Assembly: GCF_004919685.1 (NCBI RefSeq)
Contig: NZ_SMYZ01000034.1
Location: 1-64,000 of the forward strand
Origin: Mesorhizobium norvegicum
GTDB taxonomy: Bacteria > Pseudomonadota > Alphaproteobacteria > Rhizobiales > Rhizobiaceae
Direction: 5' to 3'
Length of the DNA: 64,000 bases
Below are positions 41,200 to 50,060 of the stretch, in pieces. Below the pieces are notes generated by a model. That model saw nothing but the letters and a program-made list of their open reading frames with translations, made no database searches and was not told where the DNA came from. How positions within the stretch are numbered: position 1 is the first letter of the stretch; every line of letters starts with the position of its first letter. Made by a program: the position numbers and the translations under genes.

Positions 41200-41276
41200 C
41201 TGGGCATCGCCGTACATGACCACATCCATCGTCGGCGAGAACAGCCGTGCCAGCATGAAGGGCCTGCTGCCGGTCG
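41200..41276 (+). pseudogene. radC 3' remnant 3
   Basis: Reads LGIAVHDHI, then after a frame change IVGENSRASMKGLLPV, the RadC ending in decayed form (compare [20 protein letters not shown] at 17.4 kb). It lies in the 288-bp gap between the DAO oxidase and coxB; nothing else is recognised in that gap. Confidence 0.65.
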
Positions 41277-41432
41277 AAGAACGGCCCTTCTCGAAGGGTC
41301 GCGGCGGCAAAAAGGCGGCATTTTCCCCTACAGATAGTCGGCTCTAGAATTGCGACCCCAAATCAAGCTATGATGCGCTTGGTATTTCCGGGGACGGCTT
41401 CGCGCCCCTTGGAATGCCGGGAGGAACGGGAC

Positions 41433-42317
41433 ATGGCCGTGGCGCTTGTACTCGTTTTGATCGTCGTGGGCTCAGTGTTGTTTCACCTCCTGAGCCCATG
41501 GTGGTGGACGCCGATTGCCTCGAACTGGGCCTATATCGACAACACCATCATCATCACCTTCTGGATCACCGGCGTCGTCTTCGCCGCCGTGGTCCTGTTC
41601 ATGGCCTATTGCGTCTTCCGCTTCCGTCATCGGGAAGGAAACCGGGCTGCCTACGAACCGGAGAACAAGCGGCTCGAATCGTGGCTGACGATCGTCACCG
41701 CGGTCGGGGTCACGGCGTTGCTGGTTCCCGGCCTGTTCGTCTGGAGCCGGTTTGTCCACGTCCCGAGCGACGCAACCGACGTCGAAGTCGTCGGCCAGCA
41801 GTGGCAGTGGAGTTTCCGTCTGCCCGGCAAGGACGGCAAGCTTGGCACGTCCGACACCCGCGACGTCACCGCTGACAACCCGCTGGGCGTGATTGCCAGC
41901 GATCCCAATGGTCAGGACGATGTCGTGGTCGAAGCGGCTGATCTGCATCTGCCGGTCGGCAAACCGGTCAAGATGCTGCTCCGCTCGATCGATGTGCTGC
42001 ATGATTTCTATGTGCCGGAATTCCGCGCCAAGATGGACATGATCCCGGGCTCGGTCACCTATTTCTGGTTCACCCCGACCAGGACCGGAACCTTTCAGGT
42101 TCTATGCGCCGAACTTTGCGGCCAAGGGCATCCTTTGATGCATGGTGTGGTCATGGTCGACACGCAGCAAGACTACGTGGCCTGGCTTGGCCAGCAGCAG
42201 ACTTTCGCCCAGTTGTCGGCACCCCAGCAAACGGGCTCGGCAGACCAGGCGCCGGGCAAGACGATGGCGTCAGGTTTGAAAATTGCAGCAAGGCTCGAAA
42301 CGGTCGGGTCTCGCTGA
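41433..42317 (+). CDS. coxB: Cytochrome c oxidase subunit II
   Basis: Electron-entry subunit of an aa3-type oxidase, 294 residues. Two N-terminal helices (VALVLVLIVVGSVLFHLLSP and TIIITFWITGVVFAAVVLFM) precede a periplasmic cupredoxin domain with the aromatic WQWSFR and the CuA ligands: LHDFYVPEF (His) and CAELCGQGHPLM (C-x3-C-x3-H-x2-M). No cytochrome c domain is fused to the C-terminus. There is no cleavable signal; the first helix starts at residue 2. SD GGGAGGAA precedes ATG 41433. First gene of the operon. Confidence 0.93.
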   Translation: MAVALVLVLIVVGSVLFHLLSPWWWTPIASNWAYIDNTIIITFWITGVVFAAVVLFMAYCVFRFRHREGNRAAYEPENKRLESWLTIVTAVGVTALLVPGLFVWSRFVHVPSDATDVEVVGQQWQWSFRLPGKDGKLGTSDTRDVTADNPLGVIASDPNGQDDVVVEAADLHLPVGKPVKMLLRSIDVLHDFYVPEFRAKMDMIPGSVTYFWFTPTRTGTFQVLCAELCGQGHPLMHGVVMVDTQQDYVAWLGQQQTFAQLSAPQQTGSADQAPGKTMASGLKIAARLETVGSR

Positions 42318-42338
42318 AAAGGACACGGAGGTGTTCCT

Positions 42339-44108
42339 ATGGTCGACATCACGCCTGCAGATGGCATCCCACCGGCCGAAGTCGCGGAAATGGAGCTCTA
42401 CCATCCGCACAGTTGGTGGACGAAATACGTCTTCTCGCAGGACGCCAAGGTCATCGCCATCCAGTATTCGGCGACAGCAACGGGAATCGGCCTGGTCGCC
42501 CTGGTTCTATCCTGGTTGATGCGGCTGCAACTCGGATTCCCTGGTACGTTCGACTTCATCACCCCGGAAGCCTACTACCAGTTCATCACCATGCACGGCA
42601 TGATCATGGTGATCTACCTGCTCACCGCCCTCTTCCTCGGCGGCTTTGGCAACTATCTGATCCCATTGATGGTCGGCGCGCGCGACATGGTCTTTCCCTA
42701 TGTCAACATGCTGAGCTACTGGATCTACCTGCTCGCCGTGCTGGTCCTGGTGTCGAGCTTCTTTGCGCCCGGCGGACCGACGGGGGCCGGCTGGACGCTC
42801 TACCCGCCGCAAGCCATCATGAGCGGCACACCAGGCGGCCAGGACTGGGGCATCATCCTGATGCTCTCCTCGCTGATCCTGTTCATCATCGGCTTCACGA
42901 TGGGCGGCCTGAACTATGTGGTGACGGTGCTGCAGGGGCGCACGCGCGGCATGACAATGATGCGCCTGCCGCTGACCGTCTGGGGCATCTTCACCGCAAC
43001 CGTCATGGCGCTGCTCGCCTTTCCGGCGCTGTTCGTCGCCAGCGTGATGATGCTGCTTGACCGCGTCCTCGGCACCAGCTTCTTCATGCCGGCGATCTCC
43101 GAGATGGGCGAGCAACTGCCGCACAATGGCGGCAGCCCGATCCTGTTCCAGCACCTGTTCTGGTTCTTCGGCCATCCCGAGGTCTACATCGTGGCGCTGC
43201 CGGCGTTCGGCATCGTATCCGACCTGATCAGCACCCATGCACGCAAAAACATCTTCGGTTACCGGATGATGGTCTGGGCCATCGTCGGCATTGGCGCACT
43301 GAGCTTCGTGGTCTGGGCACACCACATGTATGTCAGCGGCATGCACCCCTATTTTGGCTTCTTCTTCGCCACGACGACGCTGATCATCGCCATTCCGACC
43401 GCCATCAAGGTCTACAATTGGGTGCTGACCCTATGGCGCGGCGACATCCATCTCACCATACCTATGCTCTTTGCCCTGGCCTTCATCGTCACCTTTGTCA
43501 ACGGCGGGCTGACCGGCCTGTTCCTCGGCAATGTCGTCGTCGATGTTCCGCTGTCCGACACGATGTTCGTCGTGGCCCACTTCCATATGGTCATGGGCGT
43601 CGCCCCTATCCTCGTGGTTTTTGGCGCGATCTACCACTGGTACCCGAAGGCTACCGGCCGGATGCTCAACGAGACGTTGGGCCGGTTCCATTTCTGGGTC
43701 ACCTTCCTCGGCGCCTACCTGATCTTCTTCCCCATGCACTACCTCGGCCTGATGGGTGTGCCGCGGCGCTATGCTGAACTGACCGACATGACTGTTATGA
43801 CGGAGTCGGCCCACCATCTGAATTCGTTCATCAGCATCATGGCCTTCATCGTCGGCTTTGCCCAAATGGTGTTTCTGTTCAATCTGATCTGGAGCATCCG
43901 CCATGGCCGCGAGGCCGGCGGCAATCCGTGGCGGGCCACGACTCTCGAATGGCAGACGCCGCAAACACCACCGGCCCACGGCAATTTCGGCAAGGACCTG
44001 CCGATCGTCTATCGCTGGGCCTATGACTACAGCGTACCGGGCGCCAAGGAGGACTTCATCCCGCAGAACATGCCGGGCTCCTTCGGCCCCTCAAGGGAGC
44101 CGGCATGA
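42339..44108 (+). CDS. coxA: Cytochrome c oxidase subunit I
   Basis: Catalytic heme-copper subunit of 589 residues with about 12 helices. ITMHGMIMVIYLLTALFLGG holds a heme a His. FWFFGHPEVYIVALPAFGIV carries a CuB His, the D-channel Glu and the cross-linked Tyr (HPEVY). AHHMYVSGM has the CuB His pair, IPTAIKVYNWVL the K-channel Lys, and VAHFHMVMG the heme His residues. This is a type A proton-pumping oxidase. The sequence differs from standard mitochondrial-like CtaD (ALPAFG in place of LILPGFG), so it may be an alternative oxidase operon. Confidence 0.94.
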   Translation: MVDITPADGIPPAEVAEMELYHPHSWWTKYVFSQDAKVIAIQYSATATGIGLVALVLSWLMRLQLGFPGTFDFITPEAYYQFITMHGMIMVIYLLTALFLGGFGNYLIPLMVGARDMVFPYVNMLSYWIYLLAVLVLVSSFFAPGGPTGAGWTLYPPQAIMSGTPGGQDWGIILMLSSLILFIIGFTMGGLNYVVTVLQGRTRGMTMMRLPLTVWGIFTATVMALLAFPALFVASVMMLLDRVLGTSFFMPAISEMGEQLPHNGGSPILFQHLFWFFGHPEVYIVALPAFGIVSDLISTHARKNIFGYRMMVWAIVGIGALSFVVWAHHMYVSGMHPYFGFFFATTTLIIAIPTAIKVYNWVLTLWRGDIHLTIPMLFALAFIVTFVNGGLTGLFLGNVVVDVPLSDTMFVVAHFHMVMGVAPILVVFGAIYHWYPKATGRMLNETLGRFHFWVTFLGAYLIFFPMHYLGLMGVPRRYAELTDMTVMTESAHHLNSFISIMAFIVGFAQMVFLFNLIWSIRHGREAGGNPWRATTLEWQTPQTPPAHGNFGKDLPIVYRWAYDYSVPGAKEDFIPQNMPGSFGPSREPA

Positions 44109-44809
44109 GCGTCATCCTGGTCTTCCTGCTCGTCATCGCCGGCTTTGCCGGATGGTGGCTTTCACACCAGAGGCTGATGACCAAGCCATGGCTCGAACAA
44201 GGCCTGGCCAGCGATCTTGTCGGCTTCGACCGGTCGACGCTGCCCACCGCCAAGATCGGCCTCGGTGTCTTCCTTGCCGTCGTCGGCTGCCTGTTCGCGC
44301 TCTTCACCAGCGCCTATTTCATGCGGATGGCGGTGTCGGACTGGCAGCCGCTGCCGCTGCCGCGCCTGCTCTGGCTCAACACAGGCGTGCTGGTCTTGAG
44401 CAGCGTCGCGCTGCAATGCGCCGTCGTTGCCGCGCGCAAGCGGCAGATCGACATGGTCAGGCTCGGCCTTGCCACGGCCGGGCTCACGGCGCTCGCCTTC
44501 CTGATCGGACAGCTCATCGCATGGCGGCAGCTGACCGAAGATGGCTATCTGCTGAGCTCCAATCCAGCCAACAGCTTTTTCTACCTGATCACCGGCATGC
44601 ATGGCCTGCACATATTGGGCGGGCTGGTGGGCCTCGGCAGAACGACCGCCGGCGCCTGGAATGGAGCGCGGCCGGAGCGGCTTCGTCTCAGCGTCGAACT
44701 GTGCGCCATGTACTGGCATTTCCTGCTCTTCGTCTGGCTCGCCATCTTCGCGCTGCTGGCCGGTTGGGCCGCGACGTTCATCGACATTTGCCGACAGTTG
44801 TTGACCTAA
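44105..44809 (+). CDS. Cytochrome c oxidase subunit III-like protein, copy 1
   Basis: Integral membrane protein of 234 residues with seven helices. Typical subunit III parts are FLAVVGCLFALFTSAYFMRM, NSFFYLITGMHGLHILGGLV and VELCAMYWHFLLFVWLAIFA. A different subunit III gene follows directly, so this operon encodes two. It overlaps the coxA stop by ATGA. Confidence 0.85.
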   Translation: MSVILVFLLVIAGFAGWWLSHQRLMTKPWLEQGLASDLVGFDRSTLPTAKIGLGVFLAVVGCLFALFTSAYFMRMAVSDWQPLPLPRLLWLNTGVLVLSSVALQCAVVAARKRQIDMVRLGLATAGLTALAFLIGQLIAWRQLTEDGYLLSSNPANSFFYLITGMHGLHILGGLVGLGRTTAGAWNGARPERLRLSVELCAMYWHFLLFVWLAIFALLAGWAATFIDICRQLLT

Positions 44810-44822
44810 GAGGATCAAGCGG

Positions 44823-45542
44823 ATGGCAGAGACACTGACGCATATCGGCCAGACGGAGCCACGGCCCGCAGGCTGGCAAGGCATTGCCGCCGACTGGTCC
44901 TCGGATCAGCGCGCGTTCAAGAACGTGTCCTGGGGCAAGGCCATGATGTGGATCTTCCTGCTCAGCGACACCTTCATCTTCGGCTGCTTCCTGCTCTCCT
45001 ACATGACCGCGCGCATTTCGACACGCGTGCCGTGGCCCAATCCGAGCGAGGTCTTTGCGCTTCGTATCGGCGGCTCGGATATCCCGCTGATCCTTATTGC
45101 CATCATGACTTTCGTGCTGATCTCAAGCAGCGGGACGATGGCCATGGCGGTCAATTTCGGCTATCGCCGCGACCGCCGCAAGACGGCAATCCTTATGCTT
45201 CTGACCGCGGCACTCGGCGCGACCTTTGTCGGCATGCAGGCCTTCGAATGGACCAAGCTGATCACTGAGGGGGTGCGGCCCTGGGGCAATCCCTGGGGCG
45301 CCGCACAATTCGGTTCGTCTTTCTTCATGATCACCGGTTTCCACGGCACCCATGTGACGATCGGGGTGATCTTCCTGATCATCGTGGCGCGAAAGGTCTG
45401 GCGCGGAGATTTCGACACCGGACGGCGCGGCTTCTTCACCAGCCGCACGGGCCGCTACGAGAACGTCGAGATCATGGGGCTGTACTGGCACTTCGTCGAT
45501 CTGGTCTGGGTGTTTATCTTCGCATTCTTCTATCTTTGGTGA
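44823..45542 (+). CDS. Cytochrome c oxidase subunit III, copy 2
   Basis: Subunit III of 239 residues: MMWIFLLSDTFIFGCFLLSY, FVGMQAFEWTKLITEGVRPW, GSSFFMITGFHGTHVTIGVI and NVEIMGLYWHFVDLVWVFIF. It is the more canonical of the two, having the GFHGTHV and GLYWHFVDLVW motifs. SD AGAGGA lies 7 bp before the ATG. Confidence 0.9.
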   Translation: MAETLTHIGQTEPRPAGWQGIAADWSSDQRAFKNVSWGKAMMWIFLLSDTFIFGCFLLSYMTARISTRVPWPNPSEVFALRIGGSDIPLILIAIMTFVLISSSGTMAMAVNFGYRRDRRKTAILMLLTAALGATFVGMQAFEWTKLITEGVRPWGNPWGAAQFGSSFFMITGFHGTHVTIGVIFLIIVARKVWRGDFDTGRRGFFTSRTGRYENVEIMGLYWHFVDLVWVFIFAFFYLW

Positions 45543-45551
45543 GAGGCAGAC

Positions 45552-45956
45552 ATGGCTGAGGTAACCGCAAACGGCCTGGGGCAACACGCACTTGATGCTG
45601 TTCGTGCACATGAAGCGCCGGCGACCGGCATCGCCCATGCTGAGGTTCACCAGGAGCACCCGATCAAGCTCTATCTGGTGGTCTGGGCGTGGCTGTTCAT
45701 CCTCAGCACCTGCTCCTACCTGGTCGATTATTTCGGCCTTCACGGCTATCTCAGATGGTCGCTGATCCTGATCTTCATGATCCTCAAGGCAGGGCTGATC
45801 GTCGCCGTCTTCATGCACATGGCCTGGGAACGGCTGGCGCTGGCCTATGCGATCATCCTGCCGCCGATACTGGTGCTGGTGTTCGTGACAATGATGGTCT
45901 TCGAAGCCGACTACACGCTTTTCACCCGGCTGGCGTTTTTCGGAGCCGGACCCTGA
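45552..45956 (+). CDS. Cytochrome c oxidase subunit IV-like protein
   Basis: Small membrane protein of 134 residues matching the prokaryotic COX IV family: a His-rich polar N-terminus, then three helices (YLVVWAWLFILSTCSYLVDY, LRWSLILIFMILKAGLIVAV and YAIILPPILVLVFVTMMVF) with the family's MHMAWER between the second and third. It is the last gene of the cox operon and ends before the repeat at 46069. Confidence 0.85.
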   Translation: MAEVTANGLGQHALDAVRAHEAPATGIAHAEVHQEHPIKLYLVVWAWLFILSTCSYLVDYFGLHGYLRWSLILIFMILKAGLIVAVFMHMAWERLALAYAIILPPILVLVFVTMMVFEADYTLFTRLAFFGAGP

Positions 45957-46068
45957 CGCGCATGCCGGATTTGCCCGTGGCATTTCCGGTCAGGACCCAC
46001 GCATGCGGCGTGCGTCCAGTTCGGTTGCCGGCGCCTTGAAGCAATCGGCAGCTGGTCCATTTTTGTTA

Positions 46069-46134
46069 GAGCATGATCCCGAAAATGGATCCGGTTTTGC
46101 TGCGCTGACCTTCGGTTCGGAAAAGATCATGCTC
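46069..46134. repeat. Rhizobial intergenic palindromic repeat, copy 1
   Basis: GAGCATGATC (46069-46078) and GATCATGCTC (46125-46134) are perfect inverted arms. Inside are CCGAAAA, GGATCCGG and TTCGGTTCGGAAAA, the layout of a dispersed Rhizobiales repeat. It fills most of the gap before the YbaK-like gene. Confidence 0.7.
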
Positions 46135-46151
46135 AAACAAGGGAGGCCAAG

Positions 46152-46625
46152 ATGACGATCGCAAACAGACTGAAGGACTTCATCGACGGCAAGGGAATTT
46201 CCTACGACACCGTCGCTCATCATCGCACGTCAACAAGCCGGCAGTCGGCAATAGCCGCGCATGTGCCCGGCAGCATCATGGCGAAATCCGTGGTCGTTCA
46301 CCACGAGCTTGGCTATACGCTGGCTGTGGTTCCGAGCACCCACAGGATCGAGCTTGGCAGGTTGCAAGACGTCATGGACAAGCGTCTCGGGCTCGCCTCC
46401 GAAGACGAGGTGATTTTGCTCTTCGGCGATTGCGACACCGGCGCCATCCCGCCGATCGGCGCAGCCTATAATGTGCCGGTGATTGTCGATGAAAGCCTTG
46501 GCGATGCCGCCGACGTCTATTTCGAAGGCGGCGACCATAGAACGCTGGTGCATGTAAGCGGCAAGGACTTTCGCAGCCTGACCATGGGCGCATACCAAGC
46601 CCGCTTCAGTCACCCGGCATACTGA
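46152..46625 (+). CDS. YbaK/ProX-type aminoacyl-tRNA deacylase domain protein
   Basis: Free-standing editing-domain protein of 157 residues: ANRLKDFIDGKGISYDTVAH, PGSIMAKSVVVHHELGYTLA (the conserved Lys of the YbaK fold), GLASEDEVILLFGDCDTGAI and PPIGAAYNVPVIVDESLGDA. Relatives hydrolyse mischarged tRNAs such as Cys- or Ala-tRNA(Pro). The substrate here is not evident. SD GGGAGG is 6 bp before the ATG. Confidence 0.85.
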   Translation: MTIANRLKDFIDGKGISYDTVAHHRTSTSRQSAIAAHVPGSIMAKSVVVHHELGYTLAVVPSTHRIELGRLQDVMDKRLGLASEDEVILLFGDCDTGAIPPIGAAYNVPVIVDESLGDAADVYFEGGDHRTLVHVSGKDFRSLTMGAYQARFSHPAY

Positions 46626-46681
46626 CGGCTTCGATCAAACTTGCACCGGCGCCCTCGCCGGTGCGGTGAGGCTGAATGTCC

Positions 46682-47494
46682 TCACCTCGCCGGTCTGGCG
46701 GGCGACTCCACGACCTTGCGGTAGACATGCCAGGTGGCGTGACCGAGGATCGGCAATACGACGGCCAGCCCAGCGAACACCGGCAGCGAGCCGATGATCA
46801 GGGCGATGGCGACAATCAGTCCCCAGACAGCCATGGTGATCGGGTTCGCCAGCACTGCACGCACCGAGGTGTGGATGGCTTCGTAGGCGCCGACGTCACG
46901 GTCGAGCAACAATGGGAAGGCGACGACCGTTGTGCACAACACCACCACAGCGAAGACGAAGCCGATGGCGTGCCCCAGGATAATCAGTGTCCAGCCGCGT
47001 CCGGTGGCGAATATTTCATTGATGAAGCCGGATATCGATTCCGGCGGCGCCGGGCCGAAAAGATATTGGTAGAACATCTGCGCCGTCAAAAGCCAGGTGA
47101 TGAAGATTGCAAACAGCATGATCCCGACCGCCGCAATGGCCGGCAGCGCCGGAGAATTCCTGACCTCGAAAGCATGCCGCCAGGAGGTGTCGAGCCCGGC
47201 TTCCCGTCTGCGGCTGATTTCATAGAGGCCTAGCGCCGCGAAAGGGCCAATCAACGCAAAACCGGAGACCAGCGGAAACAACAACGGCAACGCATTGGCG
47301 CCCGAAGTCCAGGCGGCGAGCACGACGCCCACGAGCGGATAGATCAGGCAGAGAAAAACGATGTGCGACGGTTTGACCATGAAATCGTCGACGCCCCGCT
47401 TGAGCGCGTCGAAAAGGTCGGAAACACCGATTTTTCGAATCTTGGTATGTTCCAGCGTCTCGCTGGCGCCTGCTATCACATGAAAGCTTGCCAT
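46682..47494 (-). CDS. DUF2189 integral membrane protein
   Basis: Protein of 270 residues with six hydrophobic helices, including SHIVFLCLIYPLVGVVLAAW, LFPLVSGFALIGPFAALGLY and FVFAVVVLCTTVVAFPLLLD. The family is often beside cytochrome oxidase or cytochrome c genes in alphaproteobacteria; its role is unknown. ATG 47494 is used because GGAGGAA lies 7 bp before it. The frame extends 31 codons further without a better start. Confidence 0.82.
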   Translation of the reverse strand: MASFHVIAGASETLEHTKIRKIGVSDLFDALKRGVDDFMVKPSHIVFLCLIYPLVGVVLAAWTSGANALPLLFPLVSGFALIGPFAALGLYEISRRREAGLDTSWRHAFEVRNSPALPAIAAVGIMLFAIFITWLLTAQMFYQYLFGPAPPESISGFINEIFATGRGWTLIILGHAIGFVFAVVVLCTTVVAFPLLLDRDVGAYEAIHTSVRAVLANPITMAVWGLIVAIALIIGSLPVFAGLAVVLPILGHATWHVYRKVVESPARPAR

Positions 47495-47696
47495 GACCGT
47501 TCCTCCAGACCTGGTCCGGTAAGGTCGCGGTTTCGCGGTGCTGCCGTTCTGCGTGATGGCCACGCAAAACCGCGACCTGCACCGCAATCAACATACTCTC
47601 TTGCCAGAGCCTTGTCGCCCTTTGTCAGAAGAGCTCCGGTGGCCTGGCTAGCTCTGGTGGTCTTTTTTCGATATTCTAGGGTCAAAGGTGAAGGTC

Positions 47697-47777
47697 ATGG
47701 ACGGAAGGACGCTTCTCATACTCGGCCTTGGCATAGTCGCCCTGCTGATCCTGGGATTCTGTGCAATACCATCGTGA
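47697..47777 (+). CDS. Possible 26-residue membrane peptide
   Basis: ATG 47697 with AAGGTGAAGG just upstream opens MDGRTLLILGLGIVALLILG-FCAIPS and a stop. The product would be a single hydrophobic helix with a short polar start. It lies between two leftward genes. Only the SD and the composition support it. Confidence 0.3.
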   Translation: MDGRTLLILGLGIVALLILGFCAIPS

Positions 47778-47880
47778 TGTTCGAGCCAATCCTGATCTGC
47801 AACGCCTTCAATGCAGAAATTGCAGACCGGCCGTCTCGACCCCGGCGAGCATTCCGACAACTGCGGTCATGCCGTCAACC

Positions 47881-48810
47881 TCAGGCTGACATGAACGCTC
47901 GCATTGCGATGGTGTCGGCAAGCAGTATGGCAAAGATTGCGAAAAGATAGAAAATCGAGAAGGCAAACAGCGCCTTTGCAGGCTTCGTCTCCTTGTCCGG
48001 AGCGACCAGAACCTTCCAGGCCTGCCAGATGAAGCCCGCGCCCAATGCAGCCGAAACAATTCCATAGAACCCGCTCGCGAATCCGAACGCCCAGGGCAGC
48101 ACGCCGACTGGCGCCAGGAGCAGTGAATAGGCGAATATCTGTTTTCTGGTCGAGGCCTGGCCGGCCACGTTCGGCATCATCGGGATGCCGGCAGCGGCGT
48201 AGTCGCCGACCTTGAACAGCGCGAGCGCCCAGAAATGCGGTGGCGTCCACAGAAAGATGATCAGGAACAGGATGAGGCTTTCAACGCCGATGGCGCCAGT
48301 TGCGGCCGCCCAGCCAATGACCGGAGGAAGGGCGCCGGCCGCGCCGCCGATAACGATGTTCTGCGGCGTCGAGCGCTTCAGCCACATCGTATAGATGACG
48401 ACGTAGAAGAAGATGGTGAACGCCAGCAGCGATGCAGCAAGCCAGCCCACAAGCACGCCGAGCATCATGACCGAAAGTGCGGAAAGCACCAGGCCGAAGC
48501 CGAGAGCTTCGCCCGGCGTGACGCGGCCCGACGGAACCGGCCGCTTTGATGTGCGCGACATCAGCGCGTCGATGTCCGCGTCGTACCACATGTTCAGAGC
48601 CCCGGCCGCTCCTGCTCCGATCGCAATCGCACCGATTGCAATCACGGCGATGACTGGATTCATCACGCCAGGCGCCGCCATCAGGCCAACGAAAGCGGTG
48701 AATACGGCAAGCGCCATGACCCGCGGCTTCAAAAGCGCGAAGAAATCACCCGCCGTCGCTTCCGAGAGGCGGATGCCGGTATCCTTGAGGCGGTTTTCCC
48801 TAGTCGACAT
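47881..48810 (-). CDS. ctaB: Protoheme IX farnesyltransferase (heme O synthase)
   Basis: UbiA-family membrane enzyme of 309 residues that adds a farnesyl group to heme b, the first step to heme a for the aa3 oxidase nearby. The prenyl-diphosphate motif is [15 protein letters not shown] (N-x3-D-x3-D), the heme-O-synthase second motif is [20 protein letters not shown], and [20 protein letters not shown] is the family signature. Nine helices are expected. Oriented towards the cox operon, it probably has its own promoter. Confidence 0.93.
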   Translation of the reverse strand: MSTRENRLKDTGIRLSEATAGDFFALLKPRVMALAVFTAFVGLMAAPGVMNPVIAVIAIGAIAIGAGAAGALNMWYDADIDALMSRTSKRPVPSGRVTPGEALGFGLVLSALSVMMLGVLVGWLAASLLAFTIFFYVVIYTMWLKRSTPQNIVIGGAAGALPPVIGWAAATGAIGVESLILFLIIFLWTPPHFWALALFKVGDYAAAGIPMMPNVAGQASTRKQIFAYSLLLAPVGVLPWAFGFASGFYGIVSAALGAGFIWQAWKVLVAPDKETKPAKALFAFSIFYLFAIFAILLADTIAMRAFMSA

Positions 48811-48839
48811 CTCGGACCGATGGAAGCAGGCAGCCTAGG

Positions 48840-48925
48840 CCATGATCCCGAACTGAAGGTGCGCGCGAAAACTGAAACCCGGTCTTTGCTTACGCCGCCC
48901 TTCGGTTAGGATAAGATCACAGTAA
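48840..48925. repeat. Rhizobial intergenic palindromic repeat, degenerate copy 2
   Basis: CATGATCCCGAA near 48841 and TTCGGTTAGGATAAGATCA near 48903-48921 match the ends and inner parts of the repeat at 46069-46134 (CATGATCCCGAAAA, TTCGGTTCGGAAAAGATCA) with insertions between. It occupies the 149-bp gap upstream of ctaB. Confidence 0.5.
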
Positions 48926-48959
48926 AACAAGATGTTAGACGGATGGCGGAGGAGCCAGG

Positions 48960-49340
48960 TCACTTGGAGAACGTTTTCAGATAGGCAATGACGTTGGCCA
49001 CGTCTGCATCGTTCTTGAGGCCGGGAAACGCCATCTTGGTCCCTTTGACCATGGCCTTGGGATCGTGAAGATAGGTCGTCAGTGTTGGTTCGTCCCATTT
49101 GACGCCGGATTTGCCGGCCGCAATCATGGCATCGGAATATTTGAAATCCGGATGCGTACCGGCGGTGCGGCCGATGACGCCGTGCAGCGACGGACCGATC
49201 TTGTTCTTGTCCTCGTCTGCGATGTGGCAGACCTTGCATTTGGTGAAGACCTTCTCGCCAGCCGCAGTATCCTGAGCCTGGGATGGATTGGCGACGAAGG
49301 TTACAACAGACACGACGGCGAAAAACGCGACCAAGCGCAT
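48960..49340 (-). CDS. Class I cytochrome c (c2/c550-like)
   Basis: Periplasmic electron carrier of 126 residues. Signal MRLVAFFAVVSVVTFVANPS, then heme site EKVFTKCKVCHIADED (CxxCH) and the axial Met in VKGTKMAFPGLKNDADVANV. It has the size and order of cytochrome c2/c550 that donates to aa3 oxidases. ATG 49340 has GGGAGGAG 5-6 bp upstream; the longer frame lacks a signal at its start. Confidence 0.9.
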   Translation of the reverse strand: MRLVAFFAVVSVVTFVANPSQAQDTAAGEKVFTKCKVCHIADEDKNKIGPSLHGVIGRTAGTHPDFKYSDAMIAAGKSGVKWDEPTLTTYLHDPKAMVKGTKMAFPGLKNDADVANVIAYLKTFSK

Positions 49341-49532
49341 GACTTCTCCTCCCTGATCGTCAAATGTGCCCGAGACGATCTGCGCATGCCGGTCCCACCA
49401 GCAATACGTTGCACGGCAGAACAGATTATCCGCTTCACCCCCCAAATGGAATTGCGGAACCTATATACCACCGAATCTGGCCGGCAGGTAGACGAGGTCG
49501 ACCGTACAAAGGTTTAGGTGGCCCGCAGTGGC

Positions 49533-50060
49533 TCAAGGTACATCGGTGTTGCAGCTGCCGGCGACCTGGTTGACCGCTTCGCCCAACCCGGCGAGGTCGA
49601 AATCAGCCTCGCCGCGTCCCGACAGCAGCCCGAACCGCCACGAAAGCTGGAGCCGGTTCGCGGCGACAAGGCGCCTGATGCCATCGGCGCCATCGCGCAC
49701 CAGCATCCTGCCACGCGGCCCGACCGACCAGCTTTCATCGAACTTGCTGCCCTGGTCGAGCGTGACTGACATGGTGATCTTGCGGCTGGCCGAGACGCCG
49801 TCGTTCAGTTGCAGCCATTCGGTCCAATGCGGCTCGCCATTTGCCCGGCAGGCAATGGTCAGGATCGGGCTGTAGCTCAAGGCGCCGCCGCCGGTGATCA
49901 GCTTGTTGGTGGCGTACACGGAAGCCTTGACGAGGCCGTCTTCGCCCGTTTCGAACCGCCAATTGTCAGGCACCGTATCGGCTCGGGCAATGCCGCAGAC
50001 CGAGACAAGGACCAGCGCGATTGCCGCAGCGTGTCTCAATTCGACGAACAGTCTCAACAC
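49533..50060 (-). CDS. Exported protein of unknown function
   Basis: Protein of about 175 residues that I do not recognise. A signal peptide (LRHAAAIALVLVSVCGIARA) is followed by a beta-rich body: WRFETGEDGLVKASVYATNK, ILTIACRANGEPHWTEWLQL, MLVRDGADGIRRLVAANRLQ and WRFGLLSGRGEADFDLAGLG. It has two Cys (IACR and GSCN), possibly a disulfide. The start is unclear: GTG 50060 is used, since GGAGG is next to it, but a TTG at 50057 would sit at better spacing. A fragment of a relative lies at 35.5 kb. Confidence 0.6.
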   Translation of the reverse strand: MLRLFVELRHAAAIALVLVSVCGIARADTVPDNWRFETGEDGLVKASVYATNKLITGGGALSYSPILTIACRANGEPHWTEWLQLNDGVSASRKITMSVTLDQGSKFDESWSVGPRGRMLVRDGADGIRRLVAANRLQLSWRFGLLSGRGEADFDLAGLGEAVNQVAGSCNTDVP

